Source of the DNA: Arthrobacter sp.
Lineage (GTDB): Bacteria; Actinomycetota; Actinomycetes; Actinomycetales; Micrococcaceae
Reading direction: 5' to 3'
Assembly: GCA_023264815.1 (NCBI GenBank)
Contig: JAHFUZ010000002.1
Location: 186,001 to 250,000, forward strand
Length of the DNA stretch: 64,000 nt
Part shown: piece by piece, positions 1 through 7,895 of the stretch
Numbering within the stretch: the stretch's first letter is position 1
How the letters are laid out: the number at the start of each line of letters is the position of its first letter
Translations under genes and position numbers: made by a program
The notes under the pieces: model-generated
What the model saw: the letters and a program-made list of their open reading frames with translations, nothing else
Database searches by the model: none
Told to the model about the DNA's origin: nothing

Positions 1-2
1 TC

Positions 3-695
3 GGCTGGTGGAGCTGGATCACGGCCAGCGCCCAGTCCCCGGCAGCTGCCGAGACTTCGGCACCAATTACGACGGCGGCGCCCTCACCGGCTGCGGCAAC
101 GTCCGCTCCTGCCGCCGCCCCGGAGCCGTCGCCCGCTGCGGTGCCGGCGCCCCCGGAAACTCCGGTTCCCGCCGCGCCGGCTCCAGTCCAGGTGCCGGCA
201 CCCGCGCCCCCGGTCCGGGTTCCGGCTCCCCCGGCACCGGCTCCGGCTCCGGCTCCGGCCCCGGTCCCTGCACCTCCGGCCGCCGGCAGCGCACCGTCCA
301 ACGCTGTTGCGCTGCGGTCCTTCCAGCTCATCAATCAGTACCGGGTGGCCAACGGCCTCGCCGCGCTGCGTTACAACGCCGGGCTCGAGAACGTGGCGCA
401 GAACTGGTCAAACATCATGATGCGGGACATCAACGCCACGGGTAGCGCCGGATTCCGCCATAACCCCGATGCCTCCGCCCAGATCCCGTCCGGGTGGACA
501 AGCTCCGCGGAGAACATCGCTGTGAATGCCAGTGCCGATGCCCTTTTCGCGGCGTGGAAGGCCTCTCCGGGACACAACGCCAACATGCTGAACGCCGGCC
601 TGACTGACTTTGGCTTTGGCTCGGCCCAGCTCGCCGCAGGCTCCACGTACGGGGCGCAGTTGGTAGCCACGCAGAACTTCGCCACCTACAGGTAG
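3..695 (+). CDS. CAP (SCP/PR-1) domain protein, 5'-truncated
   Basis: The reading frame is open to the left edge, so the gene starts outside the window; a GTG at 141 is internal. The first ~95 residues visible are an Ala/Pro repeat (PAP-type) linker of the kind that spans a cell wall. The rest is a CAP domain: a helix with QYRVANGLAALRYN, then FRHN (His), SSAENIA (Glu) and WKASPGHNANML (His), matching the usual His/Glu/His cavity residues of CAP proteins. Secretion is likely but the N-terminus is missing. CAP proteins in actinobacteria are mostly exported proteins of unclear substrate. The next gene begins 63 nt downstream and seems to have its own promoter. Confidence 0.85.
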   Translation, partial: GWWSWITASAQSPAAAETSAPITTAAPSPAAATSAPAAAPEPSPAAVPAPPETPVPAAPAPVQVPAPAPPVRVPAPPAPAPAPAPAPVPAPPAAGSAPSNAVALRSFQLINQYRVANGLAALRYNAGLENVAQNWSNIMMRDINATGSAGFRHNPDASAQIPSGWTSSAENIAVNASADALFAAWKASPGHNANMLNAGLTDFGFGSAQLAAGSTYGAQLVATQNFATYR

Positions 696-746
696 TACAT
701 GCCCGCGAGGGGTTCCGGCGGCCTCCGAACATGCCCCTCGATTGGT

Positions 747-758
747 TAGGCTAAGTGG
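747..758 (+). promoter_or_regulatory. -10-like element giving a leaderless start for the phosphatase gene
   Basis: TAGGCT at 747-752 ends 6 nt before the ATG at 759, the spacing expected when transcription begins at the start codon. No Shine-Dalgarno sequence precedes the ATG. This is inferred from spacing only. Confidence 0.4.
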
Positions 759-1451
759 ATGGCGACAGTTCTTCTCGTGCGGCACGGCCGCACCACAGCC
801 AATGCCACTGGGCTGCTTGCCGGCCGGGCACCCGGCGTCAGCCTGGACCAGATCGGGCGCGAGCAGGCGGCTTTGACCGGAGAGCGGCTCGCGGCCGTGC
901 CCTTAGTGGGAGTGGTGTCGAGCCCTCTTGAGCGCTGTCAGCAAACCGCGCAGTTTATCCTTGATCGCCAGGCCGGCACCCCGTACGCACCACTGGAATC
1001 TGACCTTACCGAGTGCGATTACGGCCAGTGGCAGGGCCGCACGCTCAGTGATCTCGCAACCGAGGATCTGTGGTCAACGGTGCAATCGCAGCCGTCCGCC
1101 GTCATCTTTCCCGGCGGTGAATCCATGGCCGCGATGCAGTCGCGGGCGGTAGCAGCAGTTCGGCACCACGATGCAGCCTTCGAAGCCGAGCACGGACCTG
1201 GAGCCGTTTGGGTGGCGGTGAGTCATGGTGACGTCATCAAGTCAATTGTCGCCGACGCACTCGGCATGCACCTCGACCTGTTCCAACGCATTAACGTGGG
1301 CCCGGCCTCCGTATCGATCGTGCACTACGGCGCCGGCCGGCCGAGCATCTACGCGACGAACACCGACGCCGGGGATCTGTCGTGGCTGTCGAACGGCATC
1401 CACTCCGGCGACGCGCCCGTAGGCGGCGGCGCAGGGCAAGGCGCGCCATGA
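759..1451 (+). CDS. Histidine phosphatase family protein (MSMEG_4193-like)
   Basis: A 230-aa member of the histidine phosphatase (phosphoglycerate mutase-like) superfamily. The catalytic motif VRHGRT is at residues 7-12 (His9), a second arginine is in SSPLERC, and the second catalytic histidine is in SHGDVIKS near residue 156. The substrate is not known for this actinobacterial subfamily. It is followed after 24 nt by the DUF3090 gene and then by a SCO1664-like gene. The same trio occurs next to mycothiol ligase mshC in mycobacteria (Rv2135c-Rv2133c region, recalled), but mshC does not follow here. The C-terminal ~20 residues are Gly/Ala-rich and poorly conserved in appearance. The start is likely leaderless. 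Confidence 0.85.
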   Translation: MATVLLVRHGRTTANATGLLAGRAPGVSLDQIGREQAALTGERLAAVPLVGVVSSPLERCQQTAQFILDRQAGTPYAPLESDLTECDYGQWQGRTLSDLATEDLWSTVQSQPSAVIFPGGESMAAMQSRAVAAVRHHDAAFEAEHGPGAVWVAVSHGDVIKSIVADALGMHLDLFQRINVGPASVSIVHYGAGRPSIYATNTDAGDLSWLSNGIHSGDAPVGGGAGQGAP

Positions 1452-1463
1452 AGCTCAAACGCC

Positions 1464-1475
1464 TAAAATGCTCAT
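1464..1475 (+). promoter_or_regulatory. -10-like element giving a leaderless start for the DUF3090 gene
   Basis: TAAAAT at 1464-1469 ends 6 nt before the ATG at 1476 and no ribosome binding site is seen. The arrangement repeats that of the gene upstream, so the DUF3090 gene may be transcribed on its own as well as by read-through. Confidence 0.45.
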
Positions 1476-2030
1476 ATGCCTACACGCGTTCATGAGTTTG
1501 CCTGGCCTGATCGGGTTGTCGTTGGCACTATCGGCCTTCCGGGGGCACGCACGTTCTACCTGCAGGTGCGGGCAGGGACGCAGCTCGTCAGTGTCGCCAT
1601 GGAGAAGCAGCAGTCTGCCTTGCTCGCCGACAAGATCGACGAAATTCTCGACCAGCTTCGCACTGTCGAGGGCAACCCGCACAGCGTTCCCACCACTACC
1701 CCCCTTGAGTTGATTGACAATGACCAGCTCGAGCCCGTTCAGGAGCAGTTTCGGACCGGCGCCATGAGCTTGGGCTGGGATCCCACCACGGCGCAGATAC
1801 TGATTGAGGCCTACCCGATCATCGATGCCGACGCTGAGGGCAACGACGAGTCGCTTAATGAGGATGACGTTGACGTGCCCGAAATGTTGCTGGTGCGGAT
1901 GCCGGTTGGCACCGCCCGCGCATTCGCCAAGCGCACGCGTGAGGTGGTGGGCGCCGGGCGTCCCGCGTGCCCGCTCTGCGGTTATCCCGTAGACGCCGAC
2001 GGTCACAGCTGCACCTTTCCTGAGGTCTGA
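1476..2030 (+). CDS. DUF3090 family protein
   Basis: A 184-aa protein of the actinobacterial DUF3090 family, starting MPTRVHEFAWPDRVVVGTIG. It has no membrane segment. The C-terminus carries a CPLCGYPVDADGHSC motif that could bind zinc. Function is unknown. The gene sits between the histidine phosphatase and the SCO1664-like gene, and its stop overlaps the next start by one base (TGATG at 2028-2032), so the two are probably translated together. Conserved neighbourhood and length support the call; the biochemical role is not established. Confidence 0.85.
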   Translation: MPTRVHEFAWPDRVVVGTIGLPGARTFYLQVRAGTQLVSVAMEKQQSALLADKIDEILDQLRTVEGNPHSVPTTTPLELIDNDQLEPVQEQFRTGAMSLGWDPTTAQILIEAYPIIDADAEGNDESLNEDDVDVPEMLLVRMPVGTARAFAKRTREVVGAGRPACPLCGYPVDADGHSCTFPEV

Positions 2031-2797
2031 TGCCAGCGCCGGACCTGGTCACCGCCGAGCTGACGCTCACGGGGCGAATCACGACGGCGTCCAACGCCAC
2101 CTTCCTGGGCAGCATCGGGGAGACCACAGTCGTCTACAAACCGATAGCAGGGGAGAAACCGCTCTGGGACTTTCCCGCGGGCTTCCTTGCCCACCGGGAG
2201 GTCGCCGCCTTCCTGGTCTCCGAGGTCCTCGGCTGGAACGTGGTGCCACGCACCTGGCTGCGTGATGGTCCGTTCGGCGAAGGGATGGTGCAACTGTGGC
2301 AGGAGAAAGACCCCAATCAGAACGCGGTGGACCTTGTTTCGCCGGGCGACGTACCGGAGACCGGCTGGAAACATGTCTTTGAGGGTCAGGACGGGAATGG
2401 GCGGATGGTCGCCCTCGTCCACGAGGACTCTCCGGCGCTCCGACGCATGGCGGTGTTCGACGTCGTGGTGAACAACGCCGACCGTAAAGGCAATCACATC
2501 CTTGCCATGACAGGCGGGCACCGGCACGGCGTGGATCATGGGCTGACGTTTCACCGTGACCACAAGCTGCGCACGGTGCTTTGGGGGTGGCTGGGAGACG
2601 ATCTGACTAACGACGAACTTGAGGGCATCGATCGTGTCAGCCAAGGACTGGACGGTGAGCTGGGCCTGAATCTGGCTGAGCTGCTCAGCACCGAAGAAAT
2701 TGCATCGCTCGCGGCGCGCTGCGCACGATTGCGCTTGGCGCGCCGGTTCCCGGCCCCGAGCGGTGAGATGCCGGCGGTGCCCTGGCCGCTGTTCTAA
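2030..2797 (+). CDS. SCO1664-family protein (PI3/PI4-kinase-like fold)
   Basis: A 255-aa protein of the SCO1664 family. The N-terminal half (TTVVYKPIAGEKPLWDF, about residues 34-50) has the lysine and acidic pattern of a lipid-kinase-like nucleotide pocket. The segment FDVVVNNADRKGNHIL (about 143-158) resembles a catalytic loop with N-N-A-D-R-K, followed by GVDHGLTFH. This suggests a phosphotransferase or ATP-binding protein, but the substrate is unknown. It overlaps the DUF3090 stop by one base. It is the last conserved gene before the accessory region; 187 nt without a gene separate it from the HNH gene. Confidence 0.8.
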   Translation: MPAPDLVTAELTLTGRITTASNATFLGSIGETTVVYKPIAGEKPLWDFPAGFLAHREVAAFLVSEVLGWNVVPRTWLRDGPFGEGMVQLWQEKDPNQNAVDLVSPGDVPETGWKHVFEGQDGNGRMVALVHEDSPALRRMAVFDVVVNNADRKGNHILAMTGGHRHGVDHGLTFHRDHKLRTVLWGWLGDDLTNDELEGIDRVSQGLDGELGLNLAELLSTEEIASLAARCARLRLARRFPAPSGEMPAVPWPLF

Positions 2798-2955
2798 GGG
2801 AATCACGGCTGCGGGCTCGGACGAACTTCTCTTCGGGTAGGTGTCGCGCCCGTGTCCTATGCAGCCACAACTCCTGCCACACCAAATCCGCCTTCCCGGG
2901 GAGGCATTCGACATGTACGGGCCGTCCGGCGCTCCAAAGACAATGCCAACGTAAA

Positions 2956-2984
2956 ATGTCAGACCCTCCTCCAATAATGAGTAC
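2956..2984 (+). promoter_or_regulatory. PafBC/RecA-independent damage-type promoter, leaderless (HNH gene 1)
   Basis: ATGTCAGAC at 2956-2964, then exactly 8 nt, then AATAAT at 2973-2978, then the ATG at 2985 six nt later. In mycobacteria the RecA-independent DNA-damage promoter is described as tTGTCRgtg-N8-TAnnnT and depends on PafBC; the TGTCAG core and spacing match here, the gtg part does not. The same arrangement precedes HNH gene 2 (18394) and the DUF1016 nuclease (12867). The short distance implies a leaderless mRNA. Confidence 0.6.
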
Positions 2985-4511
2985 ATGGCAAGCGAAGCGG
3001 CGGAAAAGGCATTTGGGGCGATAGGCGACGCGATTGCCATAATTCGCGCCGAAGTCGCTCGGCCCCATTGCAGGTCGGCGTCGGACACCGACCCCCTGGC
3101 TGCCGTGGCTGACGGATGCTTGGACATCCTTGCCGGGTGCGCACGGGCTGAGGCTCAAATTGCGGCGTTGAAGGCGGAGGCAGCCGCTGCATATGCGGAC
3201 TCGGCGCGGTCGGCGGCGCCTCTGGACATGCCGGCCCAGGCCCAGGAAATGGCAATAGCGGCCGAGGTGGGCTGCGTACTGGCCATCGGCGATCGGGCCG
3301 CAGGCATGCTGTTGGAACAATCCCATGCTTTGGCTACGTCCCTGCCCGGGACCCTGTCAGCCCTGCAGGCGGGAACTCTTTCGTGGCAGCACGCCAAGGT
3401 GATGGTGGACGAAACGGTCACCCTCGACCGCGCCGCAGCGGGAGCACTTGAGGCGCACTTCCTCGGGGATGATGCGTCGACCCCTGCCCGCGGCTGTCCG
3501 GCCGGCGAGATGCCCGCCTTCAGGTTCCGGCGGAAGGCCAGGACCTGGCGCGAACGGCACCACCCGGACAGCATCGAAAAACGCCATGCTAAGGGGGTGC
3601 AGGACAGGTGCCTGGAATACACCCCGGAGCAGGACGGTATGGCCCGGGTGTCTGCCTACCTGCCCGCGGACCAGGCGGCTGCGATCTGGAACAGGATCAC
3701 TGCCATCGCCCGGGGCCTGCAAGGGCCCCACGAGGAGCGGACGCTCACCCAGTTACGGGCAGACGTCTTCGCTACGGCAGCCCTGCGAAGCCACAACAGC
3801 AGCTGCCCAGGCCACGGCATCAGCAGCGGAGGGGCTGAGGCGGGGGCAGCAGGTCTTGCCAACGTCCCCACGCCCCGGGCGGAGATCCTGGTGACCATTC
3901 CTGTCTTCTCCCTGCTCGGGCTGACGGAGGAGCCGGCCATACTGGACGGGTCCGGACCCATCCCTGCATCCATGGCACGGGATCTCGTGGCTAATGGAGC
4001 GGACTCGTTCTACCGGGTACTCGTGGATCCACGGGACGGGGCACCCTTGGAAATCGGCCGCACGAGTTACCGGATCACGAAGGCAATGCGGAACTGGCTA
4101 CGCATGCGCGACGGCAAATGTCCGTTCCCCGGGTGCAGCAACCATTCGCTGGATAACGAGGCAGACCACCTCCTGGCCTGGCATCACGGCGGAACCACCG
4201 GGATCACCAATCTGGGACAGCCATGTCCCCGGCACCACAGACTCAAACACGCCAGCGGCTGGAGACCGACGCTGGCAACAAAGAATGAACCGCCCGGCTG
4301 GGTTTCACCATCAGGGCGGAAATACAAAAGCGAGCACCAGGACTGGGAACCGCCACACTGGCCGCCTTCGCTCGCGCCGGAAGCCGGCCAGTGGCAATCA
4401 CAACGTCCTTACCCGCCCATGCCTACCGCTTTCGGCGGGACTGTGGACTATCTTCGGATACCGCCATCGGCGGGGGAAGAGTTCCTGCGCGCCTACCTCG
4501 ACGCCAGATGA
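2985..4511 (+). CDS. DUF222 / HNH endonuclease domain protein (13E12-type), copy 1
   Basis: A 508-aa protein with an N-terminal DUF222 region (about 1-330, helical, Ala-rich) and a C-terminal HNH nuclease: CPFPGCSNHSLDNEADHLL (about 379-397), then WHHGGTTGITNL and CPRHHRLKH. Cys, Asp-His and His-His residues of the metal centre are present. Such genes form multicopy families in Arthrobacter and mycobacteria (13E12 repeats); their target is not known. A second, closely related copy lies at 18423-19941 in the same direction but is frameshifted. This copy is intact. The likely start is leaderless, behind a damage-type promoter. A strong hairpin follows. Confidence 0.88.
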   Translation: MASEAAEKAFGAIGDAIAIIRAEVARPHCRSASDTDPLAAVADGCLDILAGCARAEAQIAALKAEAAAAYADSARSAAPLDMPAQAQEMAIAAEVGCVLAIGDRAAGMLLEQSHALATSLPGTLSALQAGTLSWQHAKVMVDETVTLDRAAAGALEAHFLGDDASTPARGCPAGEMPAFRFRRKARTWRERHHPDSIEKRHAKGVQDRCLEYTPEQDGMARVSAYLPADQAAAIWNRITAIARGLQGPHEERTLTQLRADVFATAALRSHNSSCPGHGISSGGAEAGAAGLANVPTPRAEILVTIPVFSLLGLTEEPAILDGSGPIPASMARDLVANGADSFYRVLVDPRDGAPLEIGRTSYRITKAMRNWLRMRDGKCPFPGCSNHSLDNEADHLLAWHHGGTTGITNLGQPCPRHHRLKHASGWRPTLATKNEPPGWVSPSGRKYKSEHQDWEPPHWPPSLAPEAGQWQSQRPYPPMPTAFGGTVDYLRIPPSAGEEFLRAYLDAR

Positions 4512-4530
4512 CCTGCCGGAGAAGCCGAAA

Positions 4531-4557
4531 GGACTCCGCACGAAGTGTGCGGAGTCC
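4531..4557. terminator. Hairpin between converging genes after HNH copy 1
   Basis: A perfect 11-bp stem (GGACTCCGCAC / GTGCGGAGTCC) with loop GAAGT lies between the HNH gene on + and the 103-aa gene on -. A near copy with one mismatch follows HNH copy 2 (20035-20061). There is no clear T-run, so it is a likely but not classic terminator. Confidence 0.6.
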
Positions 4558-4570
4558 CTCGGTGTGCTGC

Positions 4571-4882
4571 TCAAAGGAACTCGTGCTGGCCGACCTCGCC
4601 GCGTCTTCGGGCGACTTTCATTGCCACCCGAACCGCTTTAACCCGGATGTAGTTGAACGTCACAACGACTTCTCCCGGCGACACGTCTCTCTTCTCCAGG
4701 GACCACGCGACCAAGCGGTCGTATTCCTCGCGCTCCTCAATGTCCTCTGGAAGGAAACTCTCGGCCAGAGAAGCCATATACGCGTCGGCAAGGCCCTGAC
4801 AGTGCTCGCCCGTGTTGGGGTTCCTTACGAAGCCGGCCTCCATGGCCGCGGCCAGTTCTGCACTGTAGGCGTCCAAATTCAT
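4571..4882 (-). CDS. Hypothetical protein, 103 aa
   Basis: Not recognised. It has no membrane segment or signal peptide. The first two thirds are acidic and helical (ELAAAMEAGFVRNP, then EDIEEREEYDRLVAWSLEK). The last third is basic (RVKAVRVAMKVARRRGEVG). Its ATG overlaps the stop of the 383-aa gene by 4 nt (ATGA), so the two are translationally coupled and probably work together. It is the last gene of a three-gene minus-strand operon (6141 down to 4571) inside the accessory region. A role as a partner or immunity-like protein to its larger neighbour is only a guess. Confidence 0.6.
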   Translation of the reverse strand: MNLDAYSAELAAAMEAGFVRNPNTGEHCQGLADAYMASLAESFLPEDIEEREEYDRLVAWSLEKRDVSPGEVVVTFNYIRVKAVRVAMKVARRRGEVGQHEFL

Positions 4883-6030
4883 TCCTCAGGCGCCTTCTCC
4901 GGCACATCCGCCGCGTCTCGCTTCCGCGACTTGAAGAGACCAGCAACTTTTCCACTCGCTGCACCGGTGGCACCGGCCAGAGCGCCGCCAAGACCTTTGA
5001 CCGCGGTGAGCGCCTGCGGCTCGTCCGGTATGCCGTCCCCGTCGATGTCAACACTCCGGAACAAGGCGGCGGCGCTAGCCACTCCCGAGCCCACTGTGGC
5101 GGCACCCATCGCTACTCCCCCTCCAACGGTGCTGGCAGTCCCGGAAATCCAGCTTCCTGTCGACTTCGCAGCATCCTCCAGAGCTGCAAGGGCCCGGTTG
5201 GCCTCCGACTCCCGGTCATCGGCGTCTGAGGACTTGTCCTGCACAGCCAGATGCGCGGGGAACTCCTCCGGAGCCTCGGGGAATGCTTTACGGGCGGACT
5301 CAACGACGTCTCGGCCAAATACGAAACGGCTCACACCTCCAGTGAGTGCACCCACTCCATATTCGATCGCCGTCTGCTGTTTTCCGTTGAGGGTTTCCCG
5401 GACGGTGTCCAGCTGGCCCGTTTGGATGGTCCGGACGAGGCTTTGCGCGGCCCCGCTGGGCAGGGTATCTGCCAAGGTTGTCGCCCAGTGAGACCAGTCA
5501 CCGCTGGCGGCCGCGAATTTGTGGCCAACGCCCACCACACCTTCAGGGGAAGTCTCCGCCACGTCCTTGGCCATGGTGGCAATTTGTTCCTGGCTCACCC
5601 GATCGTTGGTCAGCCCGTAGACCAAAGCGTGGGCCTGGTCCTGGTCCAGGGCCTTCCCGTGGATGTCGGCCAAGGCAAGCCCAAAAATTGCCGTGAGCTC
5701 GAATTGAAGCTGCTGGTCCCCCGCAGGGAGAAGCGCGGCCACACGGTGAGCACCCGTTTTCGCAGCCCCCATGGCCATGTTCTTCGCGGCCACCTTGGCC
5801 GCCTCCTTGGCCGTTACCTGCACAGTCTTCTTAGCCGCCTGTTTCCCAGCCGTCTTCAGTCCGGTTGCCGCGGCGCTGCCACCTGGAATCAACGAGATTC
5901 CCACCTCAGCCGCGATCGACCCGGCAGTGATCGCGGCCCCTGCGGCCGTGATCGACGTGCTGTAGTGACGTTCGAGCAACCTGATCACTTCCGCGGGTGT
6001 CGCCTCCGGACGCCGGCGTCGAATCCTCAT
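4879..6030 (-). CDS. Hypothetical Ala/Gly-rich protein with a DxDxDG motif, 383 aa
   Basis: Not recognised. After a basic N-terminus (RIRRRRPE) come hydrophobic Gly/Ala stretches, one at about 30-60 (ITAGSIAAEVGISLIPGG), more in the middle (YGVGALTGGVSRFVFG) and again near 295-325 (STVGGGVAMGAATVGSG). They resemble glycine-zipper membrane helices rather than ordinary transmembrane segments. Near residue 330 is VDIDGDGIPDEP, a calcium-binding EF-hand/dockerin-like loop. The C-terminus is charged (FKSRKRDAADVPEKAPEE). It lies 3 nt behind a 35-aa ORF and overlaps the 103-aa gene by 4 nt. A membrane-associated protein is likely; function unknown. Confidence 0.6.
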   Translation of the reverse strand: MRIRRRRPEATPAEVIRLLERHYSTSITAAGAAITAGSIAAEVGISLIPGGSAAATGLKTAGKQAAKKTVQVTAKEAAKVAAKNMAMGAAKTGAHRVAALLPAGDQQLQFELTAIFGLALADIHGKALDQDQAHALVYGLTNDRVSQEQIATMAKDVAETSPEGVVGVGHKFAAASGDWSHWATTLADTLPSGAAQSLVRTIQTGQLDTVRETLNGKQQTAIEYGVGALTGGVSRFVFGRDVVESARKAFPEAPEEFPAHLAVQDKSSDADDRESEANRALAALEDAAKSTGSWISGTASTVGGGVAMGAATVGSGVASAAALFRSVDIDGDGIPDEPQALTAVKGLGGALAGATGAASGKVAGLFKSRKRDAADVPEKAPEE

Positions 6031-6033
6031 AAC

Positions 6034-6141
6034 TTACTTGCGTGCGATCGAGTGACGGGCACTGACCGCCTTCGCAATGTCGGCGTTGGCCTCGTCGTCG
6101 TCCAGCTGTGTCTCCAGCGTGACAGCTTCACTCTCGGTCAT
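6034..6141 (-). CDS. Small ORF, 35 aa, first gene of the unknown operon
   Basis: The ORF runs from ATG at 6141 to TAA at 6034. It begins MTESEAVTLETQLDDDEANA and ends in a basic tail, HSIARK. A good Shine-Dalgarno, AGGGGG at 6150-6155 on the minus strand, sits 8 nt before the ATG. The stop is only 3 nt before the start of the 383-aa gene, so it probably leads that operon. The N-half is acidic, the C-half basic and helical. No family is recognised. It is too short for routine gene calling but the ribosome binding site and tight spacing support translation. Confidence 0.5.
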   Translation of the reverse strand: MTESEAVTLETQLDDDEANADIAKAVSARHSIARK

Positions 6142-6222
6142 TTACGTTGCCCCCTCTAATGACAAGCTCAACACTGAGCCATTTATCAACGCTGCAATTC
6201 GGTACGCGCATAAGTGTCCCGC

Positions 6223-6266
6223 ACGTCTCGCTAAGACGTCGTGCGCCACGCTGCAACAGCAGCGTG
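6223..6266. terminator. Two tandem hairpins between minus-strand genes
   Basis: ACGTCT-CGCTA-AGACGT at 6223-6239 and CACGCTGC-AACA-GCAGCGTG at 6247-6266 are perfect inverted repeats. The second, an 8-bp stem with a 4-nt loop, lies 28 nt past the stop of the DUF4352-like gene and could end its transcript. There is no T-run. They also sit upstream of the small-ORF operon and could be regulatory. Confidence 0.4.
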
Positions 6267-6293
6267 GGTTACGACGCCCCGTCTAACCTGCGC

Positions 6294-6950
6294 CTACCCC
6301 GGAATCTGGATCCGAGCCGCCTCCTGCAGCAGCGGATCCGAGATCATCACCGTGGCGGCACCCGGTGCGATATCGAAGGCGATGAACCCGCGGGACTTGT
6401 CTCCCGGCAGGACCTCCCCGGAGCCGAGCTGGTTATCGGCGAACATGTTCAGGTCCGCCTTCCTGCCGGCAGCGTCCTTGGCCGAGAAGTACAGCGGGTT
6501 CGAGCTCGTCTTGCCGGCCTCCGTCTCCCACAGCACGTCCAGGAGCAGGTAGGTTCCGTTCTTTGGCGGCGTCGCAAACGCTGTGGTGGTCACAGCGTCC
6601 GTCCGCACGGCGGAGACGATGGTGATCCGTGCGACGTCGCCGTTCCGCATCTTCACGGCGAAGGGTGTCCCCACCGTGGGTGCCGCCGGAGCCGCCGGTG
6701 CAGGGGCGGCCGACGGCGGGGCTGCCGCCGGCTGCGCGGCGGGCTCGGCCGGAGCCGCTGAGGCGGCGGCCGAAGCGATGGGGCTGGAATCCCCAACAGG
6801 CTTGCCGGCACTGGAGCAGGAACCCAGAACGATACCGAGCAGCAGGACACCCGCCGGAATCACAAAGCGTTTCTTCTTGTAAAACGGGCGCCTGATCGGG
6901 GCCGGAACAATCGGCGCGGACGGAGCTGATTCAAAATTCTGGTGCGACAT
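6294..6950 (-). CDS. Membrane-anchored DUF4352-like protein
   Basis: A 218-aa protein. A short cytoplasmic N-terminus with a basic patch (RRPFYKKKRF) precedes one membrane segment (VIPAGVLLLGIVLG, about 31-44) ending in SCSS, which could also be read as a lipobox-like end. A Pro/Ala linker follows (about 50-95). The C-terminal domain (about 96-218) has the beta-sandwich pattern of DUF4352 proteins: ARITIVSAVRTDAV, then GTYLLLDVLWE and an ending ISDPLLQEAARIQIPG. Such domains are extracytoplasmic and of unknown ligand. The upstream minus-strand gene is 42 nt away and also encodes a membrane-anchored protein, so the two may form one unit. Confidence 0.75.
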   Translation of the reverse strand: MSHQNFESAPSAPIVPAPIRRPFYKKKRFVIPAGVLLLGIVLGSCSSAGKPVGDSSPIASAAASAAPAEPAAQPAAAPPSAAPAPAAPAAPTVGTPFAVKMRNGDVARITIVSAVRTDAVTTTAFATPPKNGTYLLLDVLWETEAGKTSSNPLYFSAKDAAGRKADLNMFADNQLGSGEVLPGDKSRGFIAFDIAPGAATVMISDPLLQEAARIQIPG

Positions 6951-6992
6951 GGTGGTGCCTTTCGAGAGTGCGTTGTCATTGATGCTGCGGTG

Positions 6993-7655
6993 TTACTGCT
7001 TTTCCCATTTGCCGCAGCGGCTGGACTTGAAATCCTGGCCGGCGGACAGTGCCACAGAGGGACGTCCGCCGCCCGGGAGGTCGTTGTCGATGATGTTGCT
7101 TCCGTTGCTTCCGGTGGCGTAGATGCCCCAGTAGCAGGAGGAGCCGACGTCGGCGGCGGCCCGGTACGTTCCGGGCTCAATGTCGGTGCCCACGGTCCAC
7201 GTGCCGTCGCCGATCGTGTTCGCGGCCTTCGTCTTCTCGGCCCCGGTCACGGCCTCTTCGCGGGCTTTCACCGCCGCTTCGGCGGTCTTGACGGCGGCGT
7301 CGGCTTTGCCCACCTCGGTTTCCCTGGTGGAGACCTTGGCTTCGCGGGAGGCCATGCCGTTCTGGAGGGTGTCGTACTTGCCCTTCAGCGTTGCGTAGCT
7401 GGAGAGTGCCGCATCCCGCTCGATCTCCACCGTGGACTTCTCACCGGCCAGGGCGGTGTAGGCCTCACTCTTGGTCGGGTCGGGCAGGACGGTACCAAAG
7501 CCGATTCCACCGCCAAGAAGGACGACGGCGGCCGTCGCCATCAGGACGCCCTTCTTCGGGCTGCGTTTCGGGGCGGCAGCTTCGGGCTGCAGCTCCTGGT
7601 CCAGGTTGTCCGGGCCTGGTACCACCGGTATGCCGGCATCGTCTGTGTTCAACAT
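6993..7655 (-). CDS. Single-pass membrane protein with coiled coil, 220 aa
   Basis: The start is set at ATG 7655 because AGAGGAAGAG precedes it; the frame is open further up to 7859 but that stretch looks untranslated. The protein has a basic cytoplasmic N-terminus (KRSPKKG), one membrane helix (VLMATAAVVLLGGGIGFGTV, about 36-55), and an alpha-helical coiled coil (about 75-150, rich in Glu/Lys/Ala). A small C-terminal domain begins GTWTVGTDIEPGTYRA and contains two cysteines (SSCYWGIYA, SSRCGKW). That terminal domain is common in secreted actinobacterial proteins; its ligand is unknown. The gene is divergent from the restriction operon with 240 nt between starts. Confidence 0.75.
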   Translation of the reverse strand: MLNTDDAGIPVVPGPDNLDQELQPEAAAPKRSPKKGVLMATAAVVLLGGGIGFGTVLPDPTKSEAYTALAGEKSTVEIERDAALSSYATLKGKYDTLQNGMASREAKVSTRETEVGKADAAVKTAEAAVKAREEAVTGAEKTKAANTIGDGTWTVGTDIEPGTYRAAADVGSSCYWGIYATGSNGSNIIDNDLPGGGRPSVALSAGQDFKSSRCGKWEKQ

Positions 7656-7895
7656 CGTCTCTTCCTCTGTTCGTGGATCAGTGCTGAACGGTGGCGGGAT
7701 ACTGATCCCCCAATGCGCGGTTTCCCGCCACCGTCGCAGCTCCGGAAGGCAACTTCGTGGCTGCAGGAACGAACTTACGGTCCGTCCGCCCAGCAAACGC
7801 GGAAATGGCTGATAACCCCGGTTATCAGCTCGGCCCGTTAAATGTCGGCGTCTTCCCATAGGCTGATGGGACCATCACGACTGAAGGGGGCAGCC

